A DNA stretch of 64,000 bases from Hermetia illucens (Eukaryota > Arthropoda > Insecta > Diptera > Stratiomyidae), in NCBI RefSeq assembly GCF_905115235.1, contig NC_051854.1, forward strand, positions 74,887,463 through 74,951,462. Direction: 5' to 3'. The notes below the pieces were generated by a model. That model saw only the letters and a program-made list of their open reading frames with translations. It was not told the DNA's origin and did not search any database. Position numbers and translations under genes: made by a program. This document shows, piece after piece, positions 10,801-20,608 of this stretch. Position 1 is the stretch's first letter; each line of letters begins with the position of its first letter.

Positions 10801-13800
10801 CGTCTCAGCTTTGAGGTTGCTTCCAGAGATTTAGTCTCTTCGCAAAAGGGTCTCCATGATGATCGTTTAACCGATCTTATTCCCTTCTTTAGAGCCATCT
10901 GTGCCTCTTTATAGTAATTCCAGCTAGTGGCTGAATCACACTTCAGAGCACGATTGAGGATTATCCTTATCATTCTCCGTTGTTTTGCCAAATCCGAGTT
11001 CCACCATGGTGTTTTACCCTTCTTTGGCACCTTGAGTGCTTTGTTCGAAAGCTTCTATCATGCTAGATGTGATCATTTGGGTTGTCTTCTCAATTTCAGC
11101 GATGAATTTGTTGCGCTTCCCAGGGGTCGTGACTCGGGCGCTTAATTCTATTTTATACGTCGCCCAATCTGTCTTCCGCGGGTTCCGAACTGAAGTGGGA
11201 GGAGGTGGTCCATGCCCATTACGAAATCAATGCGTCTGTGATCCGAGAGTGTGATGTCGTTTGATACTCTCCGATCCGAGGCGCGATGTCAGGGATACCA
11301 CCGTGATGCCGATCACCTCTCGCCTGTCTACGTTGAAGAAAGTGGGTTCACTACCCAAATTAATGATCTGCAAATCGATTCCTACTAGATACTCTAGTAG
11401 TGTCGATCCTCTTGCATTGATGTTGGAACTTCCATGTTGGCATCACATCCTGCTATTAACCCCATGCCTTTACTCTTTTCAAATTGGATAGTTCTGACGA
11501 ATGTTCCACTGGGAACTTCTTCCGCGTCATAGGGGAAATATGCAGAGCACCATAGTATCTCTTTATCTCCCTCGATCACTTCCTTTGGCATACAACAAGT
11601 CAGCATGTTGGAAGTTTAGGCCCCTGATTACCCCCCAAGAACCCACGATTCTTGTATGAGGTATATAAATGTCTTGCAGCTATTGATTCGACGACTGATA
11701 AGTGCAGTCGCCGCTTTACAATGCTGCAAATTTATTTGGAAAATGTGGCATCTCATCTACATTTCAAATGAATATGCCGAGGGCTGCACGTCCCTTTCAA
11801 CGGTTTTAGAAGCCGGCACTTGTAACGTGACGATCCCAAACCCGTAGTAGAGCCAGCAGCCCGATTTTTCCCGAACCTTCTTAACATCGAGTTCGGAAAA
11901 GCCAACAATGAGAAAAGTTCCCGGTCTATAGGCACTCTCTCCTGTTTTGCTGCCTAGCAGCATCCAGGTGGAAATGTTGAGGTTATGGAAGCCAGAGGAA
12001 GCACTTTTTTAACGATGACAGCTCAGAGACCTTTTTCAGGATTAGTCACGTACCCTCCCATCACTGAGGGAGGAGCAGTACTGCCTGAGCCACTCGTTTC
12101 TATCTTCGTCGGCAAAGTTTAGCCCTAACATTTTACGGAATATCCCTACCGACTCAAAACAAAGCTTAATACCTTGCAAGAATGCAGTCCTTACAGCTAG
12201 GAGGAGCTAAGCTGTTCGCACTGCTCAGTATTGTAACCTTGGCTGCAAATGAAAGCCTAGCCGTTGTCGGCCGAGCACTCTTCGCTGCCTTTTGTGTCGA
12301 AGAGTTGGGATCGCCCGAAGACCGCTGCCGCTTCGGTCTACGCATAGCCGTAGGTGGCAGAGCCCCTTTTGCTGAGATAAGGATAGTTGAAACTGGGGGT
12401 CGCCTTGTACCCAGAGTTAGGTTTGCCGACAAGGTAGGTAATCGTCGAGGGAGCTCGGAGCACTATCTCGTTTTCATCGTGCTCAGAACTTGAATAACAA
12501 TATCCTGAGAATCTCCTCAGATAGTGAGAAAATAGATGTCGCAATAACCGCAGCTCCAAGATCTCCTGGAGATGAAACATCAACAAATAAACTTCTCAAC
12601 CACCCAAAACGTGTGTGTGTGTGTTGAAGTATGTATAAATTGGGGTATCTCCTTATACTCTGCGGCATTGCAAATCTACTCGAAGAAGCTCATCTTCGTG
12701 TCTACCATGAGTCGAATTATTTCACCGGCGGTTTTGACAACCTGTGGGAACCCTGTTCTTGCTTAGAAGACCTAACTCGCCACATCACCAATACCAGTCC
12801 GTATGGCGACCAGTGCCGCAACATCATCCATGTATCCAACTATGTGCGATTCATCAGGCATCTCGAATCGCATCAGACTATCGTATTAGGTTTCCAAGCA
12901 TCTGGACCAAGGATAGATACCTGAACCGCCTCTACTTTAACCTACATTCTGCGCTGTCCTTCTGGGGTCTCACAGAAGAAGACGCGATTCGTTAAATAGT
13001 TTCTATATATCTGCAAAAAGCACGGAATGTGAAAACAATTTTCCCGCTCCTTAAGCATATGGAACCACCGCGGAGAATTGAAGTCACTTCTTACTTCTAG
13101 CGTCACAAGTAGCACCACACGTCAACAATGGCGACTTTGTGCCAGTCTCACCGCTTGGGCCCTGTTAACCTCGCTGATTAGCTCCTACCCGCAGCGTGTT
13201 GTTTGCCTGTTCGTTCATATTCTGCCAATCTAAGGGTTATCTCACCTTGGCCTCTTGCACGTTGACCAATTCGCCAAATCTGAAGCAGAACCAGTACACA
13301 GATGACTTTCTGTGACGGAGTCCTCTTTTAGGCGCTAATGCATTGTAAGTTGCGGTGATTGTTGACTTCACAAACGATTCAGTCCCAGCTCTTCATCTTG
13401 AGAGACCTCCGGAAAACTTTCGGAGTGCATAGATATTTATTACAAAAAATCCAGTCCTGCCTGCCATCTCCAAAAATTGTGTACTCCAAGAAACTGTTTG
13501 AAGGCTACGTCATTCGAGGGCTTTGTCATTCAAGTCTCCTCCAATTCCTTCCGTGGTTCGAAGCTCGTAGTCAAAGGCGCCGAGAACATAGATTCGTTCA
13601 ATGTAAAAAGTTACTTCGGCTCAAGAGCCCAATTGTCACCACCTTCTCGACCATGGGCTCGCACTCACAAGTTGACCTTATCTCTCACCCACATGGCAGT
13701 AACGCCAGAAATATCAGCATACTACGATAAGAAGCTTCTTTATTGTATCTGCCACATCAGGTTTTATCCTCTCAGGCAATCTAGATCCCTTATTTCGAGG

Positions 13801-16800
13801 GTACAGGTAGGTTCAAGGCTGGAAACCATTGCTTTGGCGCTTAGTATAGTCTGGACTGTCTCGCAGAGCATATTCTTCTTGTCAGTCTTCTACTCACGTT
13901 CGATAAGTATGATGCAGGGTAGATTTAACATCAACCCCATCTTCTATAGCCTTTCACGTCTACAAGAGAACCTTTACAAAGAAATACGGTCTCCAGCCGA
14001 GGATGGTTTTTTGAATATACACAGCTGTCCGACCAATTCTAACGTACGGCTCTATTGTATGGTGGCACACTTTGAGCAAAAAGTACAATAGAACGAAGCT
14101 GAATGCTCTCAATGCACTCCAGTCCTGTCTCATGTCGATATCGTCAGCATAGGCCAGTACTTGGGTGGACTTAAAGAGGATCGCGCCTCTCGCATTTACG
14201 TCAACATCACGGATCCTTTTTTCCAGGGCCAGGTTAAAGAGGACGCATTATAGGGCATCCCCTTGTCGTAGACCGTTGTTGATATTGAACGGTCTTGAGA
14301 GCGATCCTGCTGCTTTTATCTGGCCTCGCACATTGGTCAGGGTCAACCTAGTCAGTCAATTTCGTTGGGAAACCCAATTCTCTCATGGCCGTGTACAGTT
14401 TTAACCTGGCTATGGCTGACGGCCTTAAAGTCGTTGAAAAGATGATGCAGCTGATATCCATATTCAAACAGTTTTTCCATCGCTTGCCGCACAGAGGAAA
14501 TCTGATCCGTTGGTGATTAGCCTGGAGTGAAGCTTCTTTGGTATGAGCCAATGACGTTGTGGGCGTGTGGAGCTTTCCGACCAAGCAAGATAGCTGAGAA
14601 TATCGTATAGATGGTACTCAGCAAGGTGATACCTCTGTAATTGATGCACTGTGTGATATCTCCCTTTTTATGTGTGGGACAGATAATGCCCCGTTGCCAG
14701 TCGTCAAGCATTGATTCGCTGTCCCATACCTTGAGCACAAGTTGATGAACCATTTGCTGTAATTTGTCGCCTCAATATTTAACCAATTCGGTTGTAATTC
14801 CATAGGCTCCTGGCGACTTATGATTTTTAAGTGGTGGTGGTGGCATTATTTGTCCGTCGTCTTCAGTTGGTGGGACCGCCAACTCGCCGATGTTCTGGTT
14901 GTTCAGCAGTTCGTCAAAGTACTCAACCCGTCGTTCCAATATGCCCATTCTTTCGGAAATCAGATCGCCCAGGGTTCCTTTTCCCGTCTGGGAAGTCGCT
15001 TCTCCGCTCGACGGAGATCGTGATAAGCTTCCGCGCCTGCCCACATTGAGAATGGTACATTATTCGGTATGCGGCACCCTTCCATTCCATTACTAGTTTA
15101 CATTCATCGTTGAACCAGCCGTTACGACTTTTTTAGGACCGGTGCCAAGTATATGTCAATGACAGCGTTCTTCAGATGATTGTGAAGATCATTTGTTGAT
15201 GTTGCGGCATCCAATTTAGCAGTGTTATGGAGGCCTGTGCTATGGATGGCTTCAGTGCTGACTCCCACCTGATGGTCAGAGGGGATTCTATATAGTATTG
15301 TTATTCGAGCTCGGAGCACTATTCCCCCTATATGTTCTGACATTCATCAAGGCTGAAAGGTGCCGGCGTTCGATCAACACGTGGTCAGTTTAGATGAAAA
15401 TGGTCCTATCTGGAGAGGCACACGTTTGTTTATGAACTGCTTTCCGCACAAACCAGGTACTTCTAACAACCATTTCGGGGGACACTGCTAATTGAATAAT
15501 CGGCAGTTCGTTATCATATGTATTTTTATGTAAGCTATTCGAGCCGACATATCGCTTGAATACAGGCTCCGTCTTTACTTGGCTGTGAAAATCCCCAAGT
15601 ATGATTTTGACATCATACCTTCGAGGTTCGCCCAAATACCACGTAAAATGTATCCTTCTCCGACTCTACAGTCTCCTCTGTAAGCGCGTGAATGTTAATG
15701 AGGCCTATATTTCTAAATTTCCCTTACAAACGCAGAGTGCATAGCTTTTCGCTTATATTTTCAAAGCCGATAAGAGCAGTTCTCATTTTTTAAGGCATTC
15801 TATGAGAAAATGCGCAAATGGTTGCTCCTTTTTCATTGGCGGGTTCGTCGTTGTGTTATCAACCCAGTCCGAGGCTCGTTTTGTGACTTCGTAACAAGTT
15901 GTTTTGTGTGTAGGGTTGTCAGCCTTATACCGTATCCTATAGTCCATTCTTCAGACTTCTGTGAGAATACGAACCGCATCGCTCCCGATTGTTTTCTCGG
16001 GATCTGGCTTTGGGACTTGGACTTCACTTAGCTAATTATTCACCTGTCCACGAATAGGTGTCGATTGCTACACAGCAGCAATACTTGACCTGCCAAATTA
16101 GGAAAATCCTGGAGGCAGTGCAACGGCTTTTTCCATGAATTGAGGGCGTTTCTGCAGATTTCACAAAGGCGGCTATAATCCAGTTTACCGCTACCTCGTA
16201 CGAATCTGTCTCCGGTAGATCCTTAATGCTAGGAATGCCGAGAGGCTTACATTTTGGATTTTGCTGAATTATCATGTTCGATCCATAGAAATGTTGGTTT
16301 CAGCTTCGGAAAACCAGAAACGCGACAATATCTTTTGTCTTCTCAGCAACTTTTCAAGATGGGAAACCAAATAGTTTTTCAACAATTTTTTTATTACATT
16401 AAATTGAATGAATGAATCTATCATTATTAAAAATGACCACTTTTTACAGGAATTAGTGCAGAAACCCGTAAACTAAGAAACACTTTGTTTCCAACTGTGT
16501 CTCTAGTCAAAAATGGAGACGAATACGAGTATACCACGGCTTACACAACGAGAAACCAAGTTATGAAATTCAAAATTGGAGTAGACTTCGACATTGACAC
16601 CTTGGATGGGAAAAAAATAAAAACTGTTTGCCATTTCGAAAATCCCAACAAGCTTATCCAAGACGAGAAAGGTGGTAAGGGAGGAAAAATCATTCGTGAG
16701 TTTACCGACACTGAGTTGGTTGCGGTAAGTTTTAATTTAAATATATTTTTCTGATACCAAATGCGATTTTATTCCTTTGCTTTTATTGTAGACTTGCATC

Positions 16801-16842
16801 ACCGGTGGAATAACTGCCGTAATACATTATAAAGCTGTTTAG
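7747..16842 (+). CDS. fabp: Fatty-acid-binding protein, copy 1 (three exons)
   Basis: Predicted 132-residue cytosolic FABP, the family of ten-strand beta-barrels that carry long-chain fatty acids. Exons are 7747-7819, 16450-16724 and 16792-16842, joined at GT/AG sites in phases 1 and 0. The start is fixed by the MAAWEGKKY beginning shared by all four copies. Residues 14-25 form the portal helix region (SENLDAYMEAYG). KNGDEYEY near residue 46 and IREFTDTEL near 106-114 are conserved barrel blocks, with Arg107 of the binding pair kept. The second pair position is lost: copies 2-4 have R-Y-Y near the end, but this one has I127-H-Y129. The EQKGDK turn is also altered to DEKGGKGGK. Intron 1 is 8.6 kb and full of LINEs. 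The gene is intact in frame. It may bind a different ligand or be decaying, and the sequence alone cannot say which. Confidence 0.9.
7820..8060 (+). other. Conserved start of intron 1, copy 1
   Basis: After the donor, blocks such as TTCGTCAGTGATAGTGA, TTACGAAGTAAT and CTGTCGGCCCTGTAT recur in the same order in copies 2 and 3, and less clearly in copy 4. The duplicated unit therefore includes this intron segment. No transposon interrupts it in any copy. Confidence 0.6.
8380..12490 (-). mobile_element. LOA-like LINE, nearly full length, decayed
   Basis: Minus-strand LINE with the full domain order still readable. ORF1: a basic, proline-rich N-terminus at 12166-12432 (PKRQRSSGDPNSSTQKAAK), then an NEWLRQY core near 12.1 kb and the GTFLIVGFSELDVKK block at about 11.75-11.96 kb. 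ORF2: endonuclease at 11.2-11.6 kb (GCDAN, SDHR-type remnants), then a linker at 10593-11030 with KKGKTPWWNSDLAKQRR and VHFPGS. RT fingers with FLFIPKPGK and FRPISLTSFLLK are at 10341-10586, palm remnants at 9.8-10.0 kb, and the thumb at 9059-9742. RNase H runs to 8456 with WVPGHSNIAGNEEADRLAR and a C-terminal zinc-like CSQCE. The HFPG linker resembles the LOA clade. Many frame breaks. It lies antisense inside FABP intron 1. Confidence 0.8.
12640..13080 (-). mobile_element. R1-clade LINE fragment (RT palm)
   Basis: Minus strand, near 12.8-12.9 kb: a LRFEMPDESHIVGYMDDVAA-like block carrying the RT catalytic motif as YMDD, downstream of a decayed 'P-x-G-x-S' motif. The following TGFPQVVKTAGEIIRLM lies near 12.75 kb. 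This pattern matches R1-type RT. Stops flank it on both sides, and it is unrelated to the LOA-like LINE that ends at about 12.49 kb. Confidence 0.55.
13081..13959. other. Intron sequence with no recognised feature
   Basis: Overlapping plus-strand frames (13359-13730 and 13477-14091) are long for the area, but I recognise no domain. The end of the second overlaps a LINE thumb read in another frame. Most likely this is decayed transposon sequence. Confidence 0.4.
13960..14120 (+). mobile_element. LINE thumb fragment (I/LOA-like)
   Basis: Plus strand, near 14.0-14.1 kb: KKYGLQPRMVF, then TAVRPILTYGSIVWWHTLSK and KLNALNALQ. This is the RT thumb of an I-superfamily LINE. It stops abruptly at 14120, where an RTE copy of opposite orientation begins, so the junction is an insertion or rearrangement point. 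Confidence 0.6.
14121..15950 (-). mobile_element. RTE-clade LINE (family A), decayed
   Basis: Minus strand, same family as 20.6-23.0 kb and 56.6-58.9 kb. Endonuclease remnants lie at 15.39-15.9 kb (IILGDFHSQVK; an EET-x-ESEKDTFY-type block near 15.65 kb). The EN-RT linker is at 15.12-15.34 kb, with LVVNDLHNHLKN-type remnants. RT fingers follow at 14.5-15.04 kb, with RRVEYFDELLNNQNIGEL, IICPTHKKGD and NYRGITLLS. The 3' part, including the catalytic palm beyond about 14.12 kb, is missing. Several frame changes. Confidence 0.75.
16450..16724 (+). CDS. fabp: FABP copy 1, exon 2
   Basis: 275 bases, from TTTTTACAG|G to GCG|GTAAGT, completing Gly25 and encoding residues 26-116. It begins GISAETRK, like copy 4 but unlike copies 2 and 3. 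The later TLDGKKIKTVCHFE block matches copy 2 best. Confidence 0.93.
16792..16842 (+). CDS. fabp: FABP copy 1, exon 3
   Basis: 51 bases ending in TAG, after a 67-base intron. It encodes TCITGGITAVIHYKAV. Ile occupies the place of the carboxylate-binding arginine found in the other three copies. Confidence 0.9.
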   Translation, partial: TCITGGITAVIHYKAV

Positions 16843-16937
16843 AAAGTTACGTTGAACAGCTAAACAACGTTTAAGTGATAATTTCTAATTCTTAGGCTAG
16901 AGTATGTAACATCTGACTGAGAGAATTAAAAATGTGT

Positions 16938-16943
16938 AATAAA
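16938..16943 (+). promoter_or_regulatory. PolyA signal, FABP copy 1
   Basis: AATAAA 96 bases after the stop codon, giving a short 3' UTR. Confidence 0.6.
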
Positions 16944-16999
16944 CATTTTATATAAAATCTTCTCTTTATCATTTGTCAAACTCCAACTGGTATAAACCC

Positions 17000-17690
17000 T
17001 AGTTAAAGCTTTCCAGACAATTCGCACTTATTATGATATTTCATCCTTTTTCCTTCGTCCCTGTCATCAATTGTTGCTTGGCCTCGAGATTCGCAAACCA
17101 CTGTTCTTGGCTTCAGTTTCTCTAACCTTCTCATCATGATATTTCCCTTCACATCCCTTATCGGAATTTTATACAATCACTGCTAATCAGACTCTACTTG
17201 AGAGCCGCCCAAATTCAAATTTTGAAAAGTCGTCAATATTAAGGGTCCTAATTTTATCAGCTGAAACGAAGTTGTGTCCAGCTGACATGCAGTCTTGAAT
17301 GATCCTTAACCCAGATTCATTCTGAACTCGGCACGAGCCTTGTCTCCTGGAATTGTCAACGGCGGAATTAACGAGATTCTCAGATAAATTAAAAAGCGAT
17401 TTTTTTCAAATTTGAAATGTTTTTTGTCAGCCATTATTTCCTTTTTCCTGAAAGTCCCCATTGGAATCTTTTATTTAATACCCCATATAGATAGAATAGT
17501 CCAGTGAGGAGCTACTAGTTCTCCCAGGAAGCATGGCCTTTCGTGGATAAGGAAATGCTCGGTAGATGTGTCTTTTTCTTTTTGTCTAACCAATGGATGT
17601 GCCATCTTCAGAAATTTGCTCATATTTACGAAACCACAATCGTGGGCACGAGTAACATATCGATAATTGAAATTAGCTTATACATCTTTC
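17000..17690. other. Spacer with no recognised feature
   Basis: The first 50 bases resemble the 3' flank of copy 2 (AAACTGGTATA). Beyond that I see neither a coding frame nor a recognised repeat. Confidence 0.4.
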
Positions 17691-18110
17691 AGTGCTTCGT
17701 CGAACATTGATGTTGATCTTTCCTTGTTCTGACCATTTTCACGCTATCTCGAGTTGTAGATTTCCCCCTTCGTGATATCTTTTCAGCCAAGAAGTCTACT
17801 GGCAACGAAATAGCTATGACTAACGCTAAGTCATCCAACATCGTCCGAAAGCCTCTAATTACTCTCAGAACGCCTATCCTGTATGGCAGCTATAGGCTTC
17901 TTCTGATTTCTTCATCCGTTAATTCCGCAGCCCATACAGAGGCGACGTAAATGGAAACCGAGCTAATAACTCGAGGAAACAATACTTTACTGACAATCTA
18001 CTGTCATATCTGCCAAGTGCTTTTGCAGTGAACCACCCGTCGACCATCTTGAAAGAGTAAGTTCCACTCCATTGGGTAACCAGCAATAACATGGTCATCT
18101 CTCCTTACTG
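17690..18110 (-). mobile_element. R1-clade LINE fragment (thumb)
   Basis: Minus strand, 17.7-17.95 kb: SIYVASVWAAELTDEE, then GVLRVIRGFRTMLDDLALV and a SLPVDFLAEK block. This is the R1-type segment between RT and the C-terminal zinc motif. Stops and frame changes are present. Confidence 0.65.
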
Positions 18111-18340
18111 TGTTGCCCTTTTGCCTTCTAATCACATCGTCCACTGGTAAATGGCCTGTGCGACCAAGTTCTTCATTTGCAATAGGGTCGAACCAGCATA
18201 TTCCGATGATAGATAGGCTTCGACGAAGATTTGGAGCCTTTGTGTTACAGTGGGACCATTTTTCATGGTCACATATAACAACACAAAAAGAACAACAGCA
18301 CAGAACAGTCTTAACATGCTTTTTGTGTTGAGATAACTAT

Positions 18341-18562
18341 ATAATAATTGGTGCAACAACCCATATTGGATCAGGGCCTTGAAGTATGTTAGAGCACTGT
18401 AGGAGGCAATCTGGCCAGCATTGCGCTCACCCAAGATTATTACCCTGATTTGACTCAGGTACTCATCACATCACGATACAAACTCCTCTGCCACCAGTAA
18501 GATTTGAACCGTGACATTCCGTAATACAGCCTTGTACTCTAACCACTCAACTGTCTGGACAC
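18341..18562 (-). mobile_element. tRNA-derived SINE, copy S1
   Basis: Read on the minus strand it has a tRNA-like head ending in a B-box match (GGTTCAAATC near 18.51 kb), then a body and the tail ATTGGTTG...GGTTGTTGCACCAATTATTAT. It matches the copies at 30.1, 36.4 and 62.9 kb. The middle (stem before the GCTCTAA block) is shorter than in S5. Confidence 0.8.
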
Positions 18563-18599
18563 GGTTAAGATAACTTCATTTCCAAATTTAAGATAAGAC

Positions 18600-19140
18600 A
18601 ATGAAAGCGGATCCAACCCTGTTAATGCTTCGACCGACATCCAGTTCGCTATCGCGCCGATAGAAACAACGCCTCCCAGATCAACAACGTCTTTGATACT
18701 CTACCCATTAATACAAATGAGGAGAGTGCGATGATTCCTCAGACCGACAAGCTAGGCGTTGATGCCATTTCTCTTCAGTCCGGCCCCCAAATTTGACGTG
18801 TTTGAGGAAAGATGTCTATAAACTCCTCCGCGTCCTCTGAATAAGGCAGAATGGAAAACATCACCGCTAAGAAGAAAAAATAATATCAGTGACAAGGTCC
18901 AACCCCGCTGGACTCCACTTTGGATCTCAAATTCCTCTGAGACTTTACCACGATGTAGCACGAGACTTTTTGTGACATAAAGTGGCGCACTAAATACAGT
19001 TATTAATTTCGGCGGTATACCCCTTCTGCGTAGAGCACACCAGAGACGCTTCCTGACCATGATGTCCAAAGACTTCTCGGAATGAACCAAAATTATGTGA
19101 AGCCGAGATCTACACTCCGCACACTGTTTCAATATGCTCA
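18600..19140 (-). mobile_element. LINE RT fragment, clade not assigned
   Basis: A 126-codon minus frame (18752-19132) reads VRKRLWCALRRRGIPPKLI and then EFEIQSGVQRGWTLS, the RT palm and the changed 'GVRQGCTLS' motif. The frame continues in decayed form to 18.6 kb. This wording differs from the R1, LOA and RTE copies here and resembles CR1/L2/Dong-type LINEs. Confidence 0.6.
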
Positions 19141-19605
19141 GTATGTGGTTGGCGTCTATGCAGGAGGATCAAGACAGGAAATAGATGTTCCTTGATGCGT
19201 TTCAAACTTATTTTAGCTATTGTCTTTGCAACGGCACACTTCTCGATAACGGTAGCGAAAGTCCTCCGAATGTTCGATTTCTCCAACTTAAGTGGGAATT
19301 CCAGCGATATTAGCTGGAAATTCTGGGCCTAAGCGAAGTAAGAAAGGACTCTGGAAAGTAGTCTTCTCCCTCTTGCACCAATGCGCTTTTGTACTCTGGA
19401 AAGCCAAGTGGTAGTAGACGCGAATCCATTATCGAGATACTTCTGACTTCTATCGCAAGACACACTCTGTTCATTTAGGCACCGGTTACTAACTCCAAAA
19501 TCCCGATCCAGGTTAAGAAGCATCACAATTGTTCAATGCTACGCAACAACGGAGGATATAGTGTAAATGGATGATTTCTACGACCATTTAAACGCGCTTC
19601 AGGAG

Positions 19606-19705
19606 GAGTCGACTGGTATCCGACGTGAGATCACGATACAGTGAGATTTCAACCGCGACCTTCCATACAACAGCCTTGTGCTCTAATCACTGCGCTATTC
19701 GGACC
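19606..19705 (-). mobile_element. tRNA-derived SINE, partial copy S2
   Basis: About 100 bases matching the head half of the SINE: the GAGTCGACTGGTATCCGACG body start, the B-box region and the 'AGCGCAGTGATTAGAGCAC' A-box region, read on the minus strand. The 3' half is absent. Confidence 0.7.
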
Positions 19706-19709
19706 CTGT

Positions 19710-20600
19710 TGTTCGGAAGCATGCAACCCGTAACTCTGCGATTTCTTTGTTCCACCAATAGTTTGACCACCTATTAGTGACGATTCGCCCTCATGGTTTC
19801 ATAATCTGCGCTACCTTTTCTGAAACCGTTCCATCGGGATCATAACTTCATTTCTGAGAATGCATCCCCTTCAAAAGTTTTCACCGACCAGCTCCGATTT
19901 CTAGTTCCGCAGGAACGCATCTCGCTGCCTGACACATTTTCGATCTTGAGGAAAATACCTGGTGGTCTTCTTCTCGTCAATGCGGTACACATATATATCA
20001 AATATGCTATTGAGTCTGAGCCTGTCCCTCGAAAAATGGATACATTTCCAGTATACGCAAGCACTAAGTCTAGTTCTGCGAAAGCCACTCGCTTCAGTAG
20101 TTTTACTGCCCAAACCTCAGCAAACAAGTAGAAATCACATACTTTAATTTTGAGTTTCCGACTACCATTTTATCGATTTTTGCTATTGTCGCGCTTGGTG
20201 GAGTACAACAACTATGTATGGAAATCCTAGCTATTTTTATCCTGACGAATTCAGCTTTCGGAAATTCTATCACCCGCTAGATGGTCTGACTTTCACATCC
20301 CCATTTTGCCAGCTTGCCAGTTACACCTTCCGTTGCGGCTCCACCATTATTGTTGCAACAGGGCTCGCTAATTATGCCCATTTCGACTCCCTTCTCATAG
20401 ATGGTTTTGCAGTACCTTTCACTGGGTGAGATTGATTTGTATAATATTGGGCATCTGCTACTGCCTGCAGGGACAGCTTTACCTCTATGAATAGACAGGC
20501 TTCTCCGGCAGTGGTATTGGTAAATCCAACTTTACCATAACGGTGGTTACTCCACCACTTGCAGTTGCATAACCTTTTAAGGACGATTTTCCCTTCTTTC
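19710..20600 (-). mobile_element. R1-clade LINE fragment (endonuclease and linker)
   Basis: Minus strand. Near 20.38 kb: EKGVEMGIISEPCCNNN, the start of an R1-type endonuclease (E-P motif). Near 19.74 kb: NYWWNKEIAELRVACF, the linker that precedes the RT in R1 elements. The minus frame at 19840-20127 lies between them. A SINE fragment abuts its 3' end. Confidence 0.6.
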
Positions 20601-20608
20601 CCTCCTTC

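Noticed and set aside
12182-12493. 103-codon plus-strand frame
   Set aside because: It lies over the LINE ORF1 on the other strand, whose basic Pro/Ser-rich composition produces an open antisense frame.
13477-14091. 204-codon plus-strand frame, one of the longest
   Set aside because: No domain recognised; its last part overlaps a LINE thumb read in a different frame, so it is probably chance within decayed transposons.
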